From Boswellia sacra (taxonomy: Eukaryota; Streptophyta; Magnoliopsida; Sapindales; Burseraceae), in assembly GCA_013180625.2 (NCBI GenBank), contig SNVD02013667.1, positions 62,001-126,000 on the forward strand: a DNA stretch of 64,000 nucleotides, in the 5' to 3' direction. Below are positions 9,784-21,332 of the stretch, one piece after another (the first letter of the stretch is position 1; each line of letters opens with the position of its first letter). A program made the position numbers and the translations under genes. The notes beneath the pieces were generated by a model, which had not been told where the DNA came from, ran no database searches, and worked only from the letters and a program-made list of their open reading frames with translations.

Positions 9784-12700
9784 TGTGTTTGTCTTGTATG
9801 TACGATGTTTGTTCTTGTATGATGGTCATTGGCGTGTGTTAATTGTTGTCGATCACGGGAATTTTCATTTATTTTATTTTATTAAGTAATTAGCAAATTT
9901 GATTTCAATTGATACCTAGTTTTTCCCTTATATTTTTATGTAGCTCTGTTTAGTTAAACATTTATTTGTTAATAGAAATTAACATTCAGTACATCCCAGA
10001 AAATTCAACATAAAATTCGAGTCACATTCAACCTTCTTAATTTTGTGGGTGCGAGTTAATTGTTGTGTGTTGGATCTGAGAATCAGCACCACAGGTTTTT
10101 TTTTCCTCTTATTCTTTCAATGGTAAAATTTAAAAATAAATCGGAAATTAATCTTTTTATTTACAGTTTCTTTAAAAATAAATAAATAGAATAAAAATCA
10201 AATTGGACTTTCAAATTGCCCGAACCGAAGCATTTGATTACGAGCCTTTCTTTAAGAGTGTACATAAAGTGTTTGTGTTAATTATTAATACTACTAATCC
10301 ATAATTTTTATTTTTAATTTATATCTTAAACAATGTATATTTAATTAGTAATTGATAAGCGTGGATAGTATTGTTCTATAATGAATGTGGAGTAACCTTA
10401 AATTAATATCATATTCAAGAGTATTATTTGCGATAAAATTTTAAAAGGTACAACATTACTCTTTTGTCGATATAAATTATGAAATTTAAGTGAAATCAAT
10501 AGAGTTTTTAAGTATCCTCTAACACATTTTCATACTGTTTTGAAATTAATTTTAATGGTACATTTTATAAATTTTTAGAGGATAATATCATCTTCTTGCA
10601 GGAGGCAAACTAGTTTTAGTTAATAACAACAAATGGGTCCTCGCGAAGTTGAAAATTTTATCACATCTAGCTCATATTATTACTTTATTATTTTAATTTA
10701 TATACAATGAAATGTTTTTTTAATAAATTATGAGAGCATTATTTAAAAAAAAAAAGTTGTATCATGAGTTTTGGCACAAACATGTGTAGTCATTTGCCTT
10801 TCTTGCTTTTATTTGATCATATATATGTAATGTAATAATTTTACTTTATAATCAGATAAAGTTTGATTTTCTGTTTTAAGTTCCCCTTGTGTATTATTTA
10901 GGCTCATTAATGTTGAAGAGTTTGTTTCATTTGAATTATTCTAATTTTAACTAGCTAGTCTCTAGAAATCTAAATTTATATATATATATATATATATATA
11001 TAGAGTAATTTTAATAGAAGTTTTGTTTAGATTTTAAAAATATTAATTAAGAATATGCATGGATCGAGATTTGAATATAATAATTAGCTAGTATAGTACA
11101 GTAGAAAGGGGCTTCGAAAATCGCTGACTAGATCTATTAAGTTCTTCAATTGGGCCGAGCCCAAATCCATGCGTACATGTCATTCATAATTAGATCTGGC
11201 CTAGCTTAATTAGTAACTTAATATGATTATTTTTTGCTATGCTAAAAATAATCAACTATGAAGGACTAGGCATCTCTGTTAAAGTAAGCTATACTCTTAC
11301 AATTAGAAGTCTAAAAGTTTTTCGATTGATAAATTTTAGAAAGAGAGTTTTATTTGACTCTCTTTTTTATCTCATTGGCCTTTATCTTAAAATTAAATTA
11401 GCATACAATTGTAATAAAAATAAATAAATAAAATAATTAATATTGAGTTAATAAATTTAACAAAAAGAAGATAAATTCTTTCTTATATATCTTTATCCAT
11501 TGTCCCTATTTTCTTTCAAACTCTATCAATGAGTAACCTCTGTTAAGTCACTTTACTTAAAAGTTTAAGCTAGTAGGTGTGGGTTTATCATTAATTTTAT
11601 ATTTAGAAAACGTAAAGCCTTGCTAGTAAGGCGTATTAAAGTATAAAATGATGTTAAGCCTACACCTACTAGTTTAAGCTTTTAGGTAAAGTAACAAACT
11701 TAACAATCTTATACACCTATCTCTTTCTCTCTCCCATTTATATATTTTTTCTTCTAAATCTAATTAAAATTTATTTATCATTTTAAATTTCAATTAATCA
11801 CATAACCATGGATATAATAGACATCAAACCATCCATTTTTTTTCTCTCTCCCTATCAAAAATCATAACTAATAAATCTTTGATTGATTATTTTGTTATAT
11901 GAACTTGGAGAGTTAAAAATAATTGATCATCGTTAAAACCTTTTTTTTGTATATGTATCATTGATAGTATTGTTTAAAAGATTGAAAAAAATTAAACACC
12001 GTAAAGATTAAATAATAATTTAATTAGAGCTTCTATCAAATAAGAGATGAGGGCTTATGAGATTAAAAAAAAAAAGAAAAAAAAAGAGGAAGCTAATTAA
12101 AAATTAAATGACAATTTAATTAAGTTTACCATAAATATATTTCAAATTGAATTTTAGCTTGATAAAAAATGGTCTAAATTATAATTTTATCCTTATTAAA
12201 TAAAAGGTGGGGCTAATGAAATGAAAAACAAGGCTCAATATATTTTCTCTTTTTGAAATGAGGAAAAAAAAAAAAACAATCTTGCTTGGTCCGAACCCAG
12301 TGAGAGTGGTTTGGATATGTGTTTCATGATCATATCCGACCCAATTAGTCCAGTTATCAAATGATCATATCCCATTAACCCACAACAACACCACATTGCA
12401 TGCAATGAACCGTTGAAAAATTTTCGTTTGAAAAGTGTCGTTCTTATTCTTTTCATCTTTAAAGATGTTGAAACACTTTAATTTTTTTTTTTTTTTAATG
12501 TAAGTTGTAATAGTTTGTAAGATGTTAAAAAAGTGTTTTATATCTATTAAATATCTAAAGTCTTACGCCTATATATAGGACTCAAAATAATCCACTAATA
12601 TTATAATGTCATATTAGTATAGGTGTGATGTACGCGCCACAAGATTACACCTTGTTATATCCAAAACCTTTTCTTATTGAATTAACCAAATCTCTTTTCA

Positions 12701-13290
12701 TGTTTTTATTATTTTTTAAATTGTAAGTTTTTCAGAGCAATTAGTCTCATAAGCCTCCCATAAGTTTTGCTAAAACCAAACTTGGTCGCCTATGGTTTTT
12801 ATAAGCCTCTCCAAATTGTTATGCTAAAAGTAATTTGTAGCAAAATGGAAATGTATTATGAATCTCGCTACCTAGCCGCAGCGAATACAATTACACCAGT
12901 TCATAATTAAAGACTCCACCACTTGCCCGTGTCTAATTAATGAATTTCAAGACAATGGATCATCACTCATTCAACAAGGTTGAGCTATCTGCAAGTTGGA
13001 TAGCTTCATTCAGAGGATTTGTGGATTTACTTCTCAATTATAATGTGTTCTAAAGTAGTTTATCACCAAAAAAAAAAAAAGTTGGGGTTAGACTACTCTT
13101 CAATTCACCTCATAAGCTATGGCCCATGTAATATATAAAAAGAAAATATGCATCCTCGTTTATCATTAAAAGCGAAACATATGAATCATCTTAAGTCTAC
13201 AACTCCACATGCATGCACGCAGTATTTAACGTCATATATTCCCTATCCAACAAATCTAACCATTTAATTTACAAGACAATTGTTAGACGA
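9784..13290. other. Non-coding remainder of block A
   Basis: No gene supported. It has a (TA)n microsatellite at about 10976-11002 and a stretch near 10705-11160 that recurs downstream of the phytocyanin pseudogene at 17121-17810. A nearly palindromic pair of short segments around 11560-11690 contains AAGCTAGTAGGTGTGGG and its near reverse complement. Poly-A and poly-T runs are frequent. Confidence 0.55.
10976..11002. repeat. (TA)n microsatellite
   Basis: Uninterrupted alternating TA run of roughly 13 units. The matching place in block B (near 41945) lacks the expansion. Confidence 0.85.
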
Positions 13291-14377
13291 GTTGAATTTT
13301 TTGACATGAAAACAATTAAGTTCTACTCAAAACAATCTAATTTTGTGACGTGTTCGTGTTGTGTTCACGTGTTGTGTTAAAAACTGTCACCCATAATATT
13401 GTTCTTCAGTCCTAACCATTTATTGATAGTGTGACATAATCGATATAATGTTGTTAAGTTAAGTCGATAGTCTTTCTAGAATATCCCAATTTAAACTTAA
13501 TCACATATTGTAAATTTGAAATACTGTCATGCTACTACATTGCTACTAGATGTCACTCAATCGATTGCTTCACTCCTTGTATCTTTTCGAACTTATGCCT
13601 AAAAAGAGCTCGTCAAGCAATAACGAGCTATAATAGACAACGAGTTGGTTAATTATCTTTTAAGGATAACCTGTTGTTTATTCACCGCCATTCATTATCC
13701 TTTTCTTTCTTAATTTTATGTGATTAATTAATGTGACTTTAACAATATATATCGCACAAATAAAATAGAATAGGTTAATATATTTAATTATAGTTTTATT
13801 TAAAATACCTCAACTGATCTATAATTTAAGTTAAATATATCCACATGAGAAGATAGCACTGTAAAAATAGTCATATAATTGTATAGGTATAGTTAGTCAG
13901 AATATCAGGCCAATATATATCTAAAACTTTCGACAATAAACAGGAGAGCAAGGAGCCTATTCACACATAGTCATGCATTGCCATTATATATAATTAATTT
14001 AGTTAATTTCTTTATGGTAGTTTTTCTTTATTGCATATCACATTGCCCACCAACTCATTAATATCGATCTCGTGATATTCTTTTACACTGATAAGCTCTT
14101 TGATGCAGAACAATTTTGAGTTGATAGGCATGTTATTTGAATTGAAAAAAATGAAAAAAAGAAAAGAAAATTAAAAGAAACAGATGTACTCTAGCATCTA
14201 CTTTAGAGAATTCAACTTGTAGAAAAAGAAAGCTTAATTAATTCGAATCATCTTCTCTAATTCATCTCTTGACTACCTACTCAAAGGGAGATCGATCTAA
14301 TCTGATGATTCTATATTATATATGCTTATTTGTTTAAGTTTATTTACTAGTACAAAAAAGTTTAATTTTCAACGTCA
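13291..14377. other. Non-coding spacer between block A and phytocyanin relics
   Basis: About 1.1 kb past the end of block A homology. I see no gene, no terminal inverted repeats and no clear repeat in it. Open frames are short and AT-driven. Confidence 0.5.
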
Positions 14378-14580
14378 AAAACTTTTTTTCAACATCTTAT
14401 GTGATGTTTAACAACAATTCAAGAAGAGTTTAACAAAATCATTTTTCCATAACTTATTATTAGTAAGTATTATAGATATAAACTTTTTTTCAACATCATA
14501 TGTGATGTTTAACAACAATTCAAGAAGAGTTTAGCAAAATCATTTTTCCATAACTTATTATTAGTAAGTATTATAGATAT
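14378..14580 (+). repeat. Two-copy 101-bp tandem repeat
   Basis: Two adjacent copies of a 101-bp unit that begins near AAACTTTTTTTCAACATC and ends near TATTATAGATAT. They are nearly identical apart from a few substitutions. AT-rich and without coding capacity. It lies just before the phytocyanin relic. Confidence 0.85.
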
Positions 14581-14715
14581 ATTCAACTGAACCAAAAACT
14601 TGTTAATAAAAATTATCTCATATATTAAGAGTAATCTCTTTAAGGTGCCCTCTCCCTTCTGCCACTAACTTTCTAGATCAGCACCACAATCTTCTTTCCT
14701 AAAATCCCTTCAAAG

Positions 14716-14850
14716 CAATGTTGCATATACACTTGTTCTAATTATATCTGTAGCTTCCATGTTCAAAGTTAGCATGCATGGCTATTGCCTATTGGAGGTT
14801 CTAATTTAGACATAATTCTTTACTTGCGGTGAACGTGGTGGCCTTCGTAT
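14716..14850 (+). pseudogene. Relic of a phytocyanin-like gene (ends only)
   Basis: The left part resembles the signal-peptide codons of the phytocyanin pseudogene at 15650 (TTGCATATACACTTGTTCT against its TTGCACATGCGCTTGTTCT, then GCTTCCATGTTCA in both). The right part has TGCGGTGAACGTGGTGGCC, matching the CGERGG segment near the end of the second exon. Everything between is missing, so this looks like a paralogue with a large internal deletion. Confidence 0.6.
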
Positions 14851-15511
14851 GTAATTTGTTTTGTTGCGGTACCGTCATTGTTGCATCATACAATCGTAAT
14901 TTTATACATTTTTCCTGTTTGTTTGCGGCATAGAATACGTATTTTTCAACTGTTGTCAAATAATGTCAGTTAGAATCAGACCATTACATTATTCTCAGAC
15001 CTATTATAAGATTTAGATGCATTGGTCAACTTTGAAACTGGCTATACAAAGTATTATAAATTAGAATGAAATTCACAAAAGCGTATAATTAGGCTTTGCC
15101 TTTTTGGCCGATCATGGAAGATCTTCCCCATTTTCGACACCAACCCATCTCTGCTTTTGTTGATTTTCTTCTTAAAGTCTAATCAATTAATTACGTATGC
15201 AAATTGAAAAACCTCTTTCACGTTCGTATATTTGCAATTTGATACTATAAAATGTTTTTCATTTAGCAAAACTCAACTGATCAAAACACGAGCTCAACAA
15301 TCTTGACTCTTGGAATCAATCACATAATTAACTTGAAGAAAACGAAAATAAATAGAATTAATAGACCCCAAGTGGAAGACTTGTGGAAAATTAATCATTT
15401 ACGTCGACAACGAGCTTCACGCATAGCTTTTCTTGTGGTAAAATAAATATTTCCAGCCCAAGTTTATTACAAAAACCTCAATTTGGCAGTTCCACACTAG
15501 CACTCCCCCTC

Positions 15512-15518
15512 TATATAA
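15512..15518 (+). promoter_or_regulatory. TATA box of the phytocyanin pseudogene
   Basis: TATATAA about 130 bp upstream of the ATG at 15650, preceded by a CT-rich stretch. Position and sequence fit a plant core promoter. The gene it served is broken. Confidence 0.5.
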
Positions 15519-15649
15519 GAACCATTGCAACCATCCCACCAACACATTGCCTCTATTTCTCATTGTCTTCTCTATACAACTTTCAACAATATTATATACT
15601 CCCTTTAATTGTTAATTTGAATATTGGAATTAAGTTGTAGTGTCTTGAA

Positions 15650-16997
15650 ATGGGTTTCACTGTTGCACATGCGCTTGTTCTAATTGCGGCAGCAGCTTCC
15701 ATGTTCACCGTAAGCATGGCCAACAGGGGTTGGTCCTGGCCCTATGGCTTCAACAACACTCACTGGGGTCGTCCCAATAACGATTCTCATCATCTTCATT
15801 CTTCAACCAAATGGTAGCCCCAACAAGATCACTGTGGGTGGATCCAACTGGCATTTTGGCTTAAACTACAGTGTTTGGGCTTTCCGAAATGGACCTTTTT
15901 ACGTAAATGATGTTCTCGGTTAAGTCAAATATATATCCGTCCACGTTTTAGTAGACAATGATATACGTGAATTTTACAATCTTTGGGGTATTAACATGAC
16001 TACCGAAGCTGCTGCCTTGTGTTACGAGTTATGATATGATTAAGGCAATTAAATTAATTAATTACTAATTATAATCTTATCGTAATAATGTGGTGTGATA
16101 CGTTATGTGTTTGCAGTTTTCAAGTACGATTAGAGGTGGAACCAATCCCTATGGGGATGGAGCCCCGCAATTCCCCAACCCATTTGGGCCGGGGATGAGG
16201 AGCTAAAAATGGGGAATGGGGTGGGGATAGGGATAAAAATTTTACCCGAAATTAAATGGGGATGGGGATGGGGATTATGCTCCAAGCCCAGCCCGGCCCG
16301 CTCCCCGAAATTAAAATAAAATAATATATATATATTTTTAGTAATCTAATACTTAAACCCTTGTTATCTTTCCTATTATAAAACTTAATGTCCCACCTAC
16401 TTTAATAAAACTCAAGCCCAACCTAGCCCACCTTTGTTTGCCTAAAGATTTATTTTAAGGATGTTGATTGTCTAAAGATTTATTAATATTTATTTGTAGG
16501 TATGTTACTTAAGGTTTATAGTTGTAATTTAAAATATATTTTATTTCAAAGTAAAAATTTTTAACAAGTAAATGAGGTTGGGGATGGGGATGGGAATGAA
16601 TTTTGGCTTTAGGGATTCCCTATACCCATCCCCGCTTTAAAAAATTGAGGATTAATAGGGGATGGGGATTGATATTTTAATTGGGGATGGGGATGGGGAT
16701 GGCATCCCCACCCCCGACCCGGCCCGATTCCACCTCTAAGTACGATCTACCAGACCCGCGAAAAGCGTTTCCACACAGCGTTTACATGTTACCAGACATC
16801 TGGAGTTACCTAACATGCGACCTATCAAGAGCCGAGATGCTAGCAAACACAACACAAGGTAGCGGTGAAGGATTCCAGTTTGTGCTCGACAAGTGGCAGC
16901 CTTACGACTTTGCTTGTGGTGAACGTGGTGGCTTCCATTGCAAAAGGGCGGGATGAAGTTTAGGGTGATGCCTTTGCTTAATCGTTGGCATTACTAG
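15650..16997 (+). pseudogene. Phytocyanin-like (plastocyanin-like domain) secreted protein, broken
   Basis: Exon 1 starts at ATG 15650 and encodes a hydrophobic signal peptide (MGFTVAHALVLIAAAASMF). A different frame then carries ITVGGSNWHFGLNYSVWAF and GPFYVNDVL, the start of a cupredoxin fold. The donor is at 15918/15919 and the acceptor at 16116/16117. Exon 2 opens FKYD and continues with HSVYMLPDIWSYLTCDL, GFQFVLDKWQPYDFACGE and, after another shift, MKFRVMPLLNRW before TAG at 16995-16997. Intact members are apoplastic or membrane-tethered copper or copper-like proteins. Lesions: a frameshift between the signal peptide and the domain (TAG near 15812), a 608-bp MITE in exon 2 after FKYD, and a frameshift near 16940. 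Clearly non-functional; family assignment is good. Confidence 0.85.
16131..16738. mobile_element. hAT-type MITE in phytocyanin exon 2
   Basis: 608 bp with perfect short inverted ends TAGAGGTGGAA / TTCCACCTCTA and a perfect 8-bp target duplication AGTACGAT (16123-16130 and 16739-16746). The end sequence and duplication length are typical of hAT elements. Both subterminal regions are rich in GGGGAT repeats on the plus strand. No transposase is encoded. Confidence 0.92.
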
Positions 16998-19171
16998 CTT
17001 AATTTCTTCACTAGCTAAGCGCAAGCTGGCATGGAGATGGGGAGCTGTATTGTCCCTCTACATATTATCTTTTACCAAATAATAACCAGAGTATATCAAT
17101 ACCATTAATTGAAAATAAAATGGTTGGTTTTTTGAATAAATTTTGAGAGCATTATATTAAAGATAAAAAAAAAATGTATCATGAGTTTTGGCACAAACAT
17201 GTGTAGTCATTTGCCTTTCTTTCTTTTATTTGATCATATATATGTAACGTAATCATTTTACTTTATAATCAACAAGAGTTTGATTTTCTGTTATAATTTC
17301 CCTTTGAGTATTATTTAGATTCATTAATGTTGAGGTGTTTGTTTTATTTGAATTATTCTTATTTTAACTAGCTAGTCTCTAGAAATCTAAATTCGTAAAA
17401 ATTATATATATACCTGGATATGCATAGATAAAATAAAAAATGGGATGCGTACGTAGTGCTACAAAACTAAGAGAACTATATAAACAAGAATATACGTAAT
17501 TGCTTTAAGTATGATTTTTTTCCAAAGATAAATACTGAACATGACCATATAGATTTTGACTGAAAAGCATTAATTGCTGTACAACTTATATGAAGAAACC
17601 CATTTGTCTTCATTAAAACTGGAAAGAATTTTTTTCGTAATTTGATCAGTTGTTCTACAGCTATATAGTAATTTTGATAGAAGTTTTGTTCAGATTCAAA
17701 AAATAATAATAAGTAAGAAAATGCATGGATCAGCTTGGATAAAATCTCTAGTTTAGTCAAGTGGATTGGTGCTCGGAAATCACTGCTGGGAAATCACTGA
17801 CTAGATCTATTTCTTAGATTGGACCGACCCAAAACCCAGTTAGAGTGGATCGAATCAAAGTCTAAAATTGTGAATTTTATAAATGAGAAAAAAATAGTTT
17901 TATTATTCAAACCTCAGTTATCTTATTAGTAAGTCCCATAACATGGACGTAATAGTAATAATAAAAAATTATTCATCTTCTTCCTTCGGTATCAATTTTA
18001 ATTATAGTTCCAACTTTTTCATCCGTCAATTAGCAATAAGTAAATTCATTGCTTAAAAATAAAAACATTTTTCTAATCACCATGGTGTTTGAGTTTTCAT
18101 CTTTCTTAGTATTTGTGTTGAGATTAGAGATGCAAAAATGTCTGAGAATTAGTGGATGAGAATAATTCGTATATCTTTGCCTATAATGATAACTATTTAA
18201 AGATGACTTGTGCAATTATACGAAATCCAAATGCACACGGGAGTCAAAGTTACTTGTGCCATGTAGCTTTAACAGTTGCTTCATCATGTTGTAACAATTA
18301 TGATCCATGGAAGAGCTACGAGAAGTTTGTATAATAAATTTAATTTGATACTTAAAATTATTAATTTAATTTATGTTGTTGAATACAATTAAATTTATAA
18401 ATATTTTATCTAATAAGCGTTCTTGTTCTCATTGCCATTTTATGATGAGTTAAAAAAGAGAATTCCAAATCACAAAATCGTGTGGAAGACTAGAAGAGAC
18501 ATAAATAAATCAATAATTTTTTATTATTACAATTTTATCTTATCTATAGCATGGGCCTTATTAATAAATTGGATGAGATTTAAATAACAAGACTCTAAAA
18601 AAATAAATGCATACTTAGTTGGTCTAAACCCAGTTAGAGTATGGTTTGGATTCGTGTTTCATCAGTTTTGGGCTTTCCAAAATTATCCAAAAAGTGCATA
18701 TATCTCCGTAATTAATGAAGAGAAGATTGGTTATTGTTTCCCATAAGCTTTATACAAAATGACGGATCTCTATGGTGTATTAGGAGTATAATAAAACTAA
18801 TTCATAATATTTATATAATATAAATTTTATAATATAATATAATATAAAAACTTAAATAATAAAATCTTATTAAAAATATCAATTTCATTTATATTTTACA
18901 ATTTTATTTTTTAAATTTACTTTAATATATTTATATCAATATCAATTATAACTTATTTTTAAATTTAAAATTAATTATATATTATTTTAATATTTTAAAA
19001 ATAAAAAATTTAAAAATATATATAAATAAAATCTATGATTTCTCTTATTTATTTTTATTTTTTTATTTATTAAATTTTTATTATAAAATATCACGTCATA
19101 TTATATATTTAGATTGAAAAAATAACCCGAGTCTAGTATTAATATTCCCGGTTTCCGTATACATACTTTAG
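16998..19171. other. Non-coding; partial third copy of block A/B sequence
   Basis: 17121-17400 matches 10705-10980 and 41665-41945. 17640-17810 matches about 11010-11165 and 42050-42200. The stretch near 18610-18690 matches 12285-12330 and 43330-43400. The order is the same as in the blocks, so this is a third, more diverged and interrupted copy. No gene is supported, and 18760-19120 is very AT-rich. Confidence 0.6.
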
Positions 19172-20175
19172 CCACAACATTTGCCTCAACTTATGTAAAA
19201 TAGTTAAGGTTTCTTCTTCTTTTAAAAACCCATTAATAAATCCTCTTGCTTTTCCACCTAAAGGAAGATTCGGTAATTCAAATTTTTCATAGCCCAGATG
19301 AACCAAGGCATTTCGTTTCCTCGTGTCTGTGGCCGGATATACCCGAGAAAAGCAGAGCTTTGTTTGTGAAATATTACGAATACGTCTCTCCTCTCCACCT
19401 ACAGGCACGAAGTTAGGAATAGCAAGTCCATGAAGTTCATCATCAAGGCATGGAGCAACGGTGGAGCAGATCAAAGGCAGATGGGCCTCTTCTCAACTAC
19501 CCATCTCTTTATCTTTCCAAAAAGAACCTTTGTTTGTGAGTGCGTATGAAATGTTTGTGTTTTTGCTTGTGAGAATGCTGCGTTCACTTGAGCTTTTTGT
19601 TGGAAGATGTTAATTTTTTGAACTATTTGTTTAGTTTGCTCAACAAGGGAGAGATGCCTAGTTACCTGCAAAACAATCTAAATAACTTGTTTGAAAAGAA
19701 TAGTTGCATTTTGGATAATTGTTTTCTCGACTCTTCGTGACTGGTAGTTTGCATTTTGGGCTCATAATTTATTAGCTAAGTTTTGGATTAATTTGTTTTG
19801 AGGATTATATATTAAGAACTCTTATGGCACAGCTCGTGAAGAAATGTGAATGAAGATGACATCATAGCGGTTGAGTAATTTTATGCATGTGGACTGCTTG
19901 CTAGTGGCTAGTGAATATAGCATGTCTTTGCGTTTCAGTAGCTTGGTAATGGTTAGATGGGTAATGCAAGAGAGAGAAATTTTAAGTTATGCTTTTATAG
20001 AAAATATATTTGGAAATTGTAAGTAGTTGGAGTTCACAGGTGAGATTTGAGTCACTCATAATGATAAATATGAAATAAGTAGAAGTATTATAATACATAG
20101 TTGACCTATAACTCATTGTCCTAACAATTAATTTAGCTGGTATTTAATAATGTATACAATTATCTGTATCATTGG
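19172..20175 (-). pseudogene. Tandem 1-kb unit 1 with an unidentified broken coding fragment
   Basis: First of two near-identical units spaced 1036 bp apart. On the minus strand it holds an exon-like open segment with TVAPCLDDELHGLAIPNFVP and then NALVHLGYEKFELPNLPLGG, preceded by an acceptor-like TTTTGCAG near 19675. The frame is interrupted by TGA just upstream of EEAHLPL. Codon composition and conservation of the frame between units suggest former coding sequence. I do not recognise the family. The orientation is opposite to the QTRT2-like relic to its right. Confidence 0.5.
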
Positions 20176-20207
20176 ATGGGATGTTTTCGGAATAAAGTAA
20201 TTTCCCC

Positions 20208-21212
20208 CCACAACATTTGCTTCAACTTATGTAAAATGGTTAAGGTTTCTTCTTCTTTTAAAAACCCATTAACAAATCCTCTTGCTTTTCCACCTAAAGG
20301 AAGATTCGGTAATTCAAATTTTTCATAGCCCAGATGAACCAAGGCATTTCGTTTCCTCGTGTCTATGGCCGGATATACCTGAGCAGAGTAGAGCTTTGTT
20401 TGTGAAATATTACAAATATGTCTCTCCTCTCCACCTACAGGCACGAAGTTAGGAATAGCAAGTCCATGAAGTTCATCATCAAGGCATGGAGCAACGGTGG
20501 AGCAGAGCAAAGGCAGATGGGCCTCTTCTCAACTACCCATCTCTTTATCTTTCCAAAAAGAACCTTTGTTTGTGAGTGCATATGAAATGTTTGTGTTTTT
20601 GCTTGTGAGAATGCTGCGTTCACTTGAGCTTTTTGTTGGAAGATGTTAATTTTTTGAAGTATTTGTTTAGTTTGCTAAACAAGGGAGAGATGCCTAGTTA
20701 CCTGCAAAACAATCTAAATAACTTGTTTGACAAGAATAGTTGCATTTTGCATAATTGTTTTTTCGACTCTCCGTGACTGGTAGTTTGCATTTTGGGCTCA
20801 TAATTTATTAGCTAAGTTTTGGGATTAATTTGTTTTGAGGATTATATATTAAGAACTCTTATGGCACAGCTCGTGAAGAAATATGAATGAAGATGCCATC
20901 ATAGCGGTTGAGTAATTTTATGCATGTGGACTGCTTGCTAGTGGCTAGTGGATATAGCATGTCTTTGGGTTTCAGTAGCTTGGTAATGGTTAGATGGGTA
21001 ATGCAAGAGAGAGAAATTTTAAGTTATGCTTTTATAGAAAATATATTTGGAAATTGTAAGTAGTTGGAGTTCACAGGTGAGATTTGAGTCACTCATAACG
21101 ATAAATATGAAATAAGTAGAAGTATTATAATACATAGTTGAACTATAACTCATTGTCCTAACAATTAATTTAGCTGGTATTTAATAATGTATGCAATTAG
21201 CTGTATCATTGG
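20208..21212 (-). pseudogene. Tandem 1-kb unit 2 with the same unidentified coding fragment
   Basis: Second unit, nearly identical to the first by eye. It carries the same minus-strand open segment (20169-20510) and the same TGA upstream of it. Because both units share the stop, the fragment was already broken before it was duplicated. The right end abuts a 42-bp minisatellite. Confidence 0.5.
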
Positions 21213-21213
21213 G

Positions 21214-21332
21214 GCTATAGGGGCTTGACACTTGTTGCATCTGTAGGGGCTTCAACCTATAGGGGCTTGACACTTGTTGCATCTGTAGGGGCTTCAACCT
21301 ATAGGGGCTTGACACTTGTTGCATCTGTAGCT
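21214..21332 (+). repeat. 42-bp minisatellite, about 2.8 copies
   Basis: Unit contains ATAGGGGCTTGACACTTGTT and GCATCTGTAGGGGCTTCAAC. It starts exactly at the end of tandem unit 2 and is followed by a C-rich tract (21340-21402) and a run of A. The plus-strand open frame across it is a by-product of a period divisible by three. Confidence 0.9.

Larger units (their letters stand above)
1..13290 (+). repeat. Segmental duplication block A
   Basis: Collinear with 28447-44400 over its whole length. It includes the TNL exons, introns, upstream region and about 9 kb of non-coding DNA. Anchors are the TIR exon (4162-4643 against 31976-32457), the shared leader segment near 5800-5930 and 37480-37610, and the sequence around 12850-13250 against 43930-44330. 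Similarity fades past about 13290. Differences are mostly discrete indels: an intron MITE in A, a solo LTR and a 0.83-kb deletion in B. Window position 1 corresponds to about 28447, inside the LRR exon, so the left end of the duplication lies outside the window. Confidence 0.9.

Noticed and set aside
11560..11700. Nearly palindromic AAGCTAGTAGGTGTGGG pair as a possible MITE
   Set aside because: A short inverted pair is visible in both blocks, but no target duplication was found, so I did not call an element.
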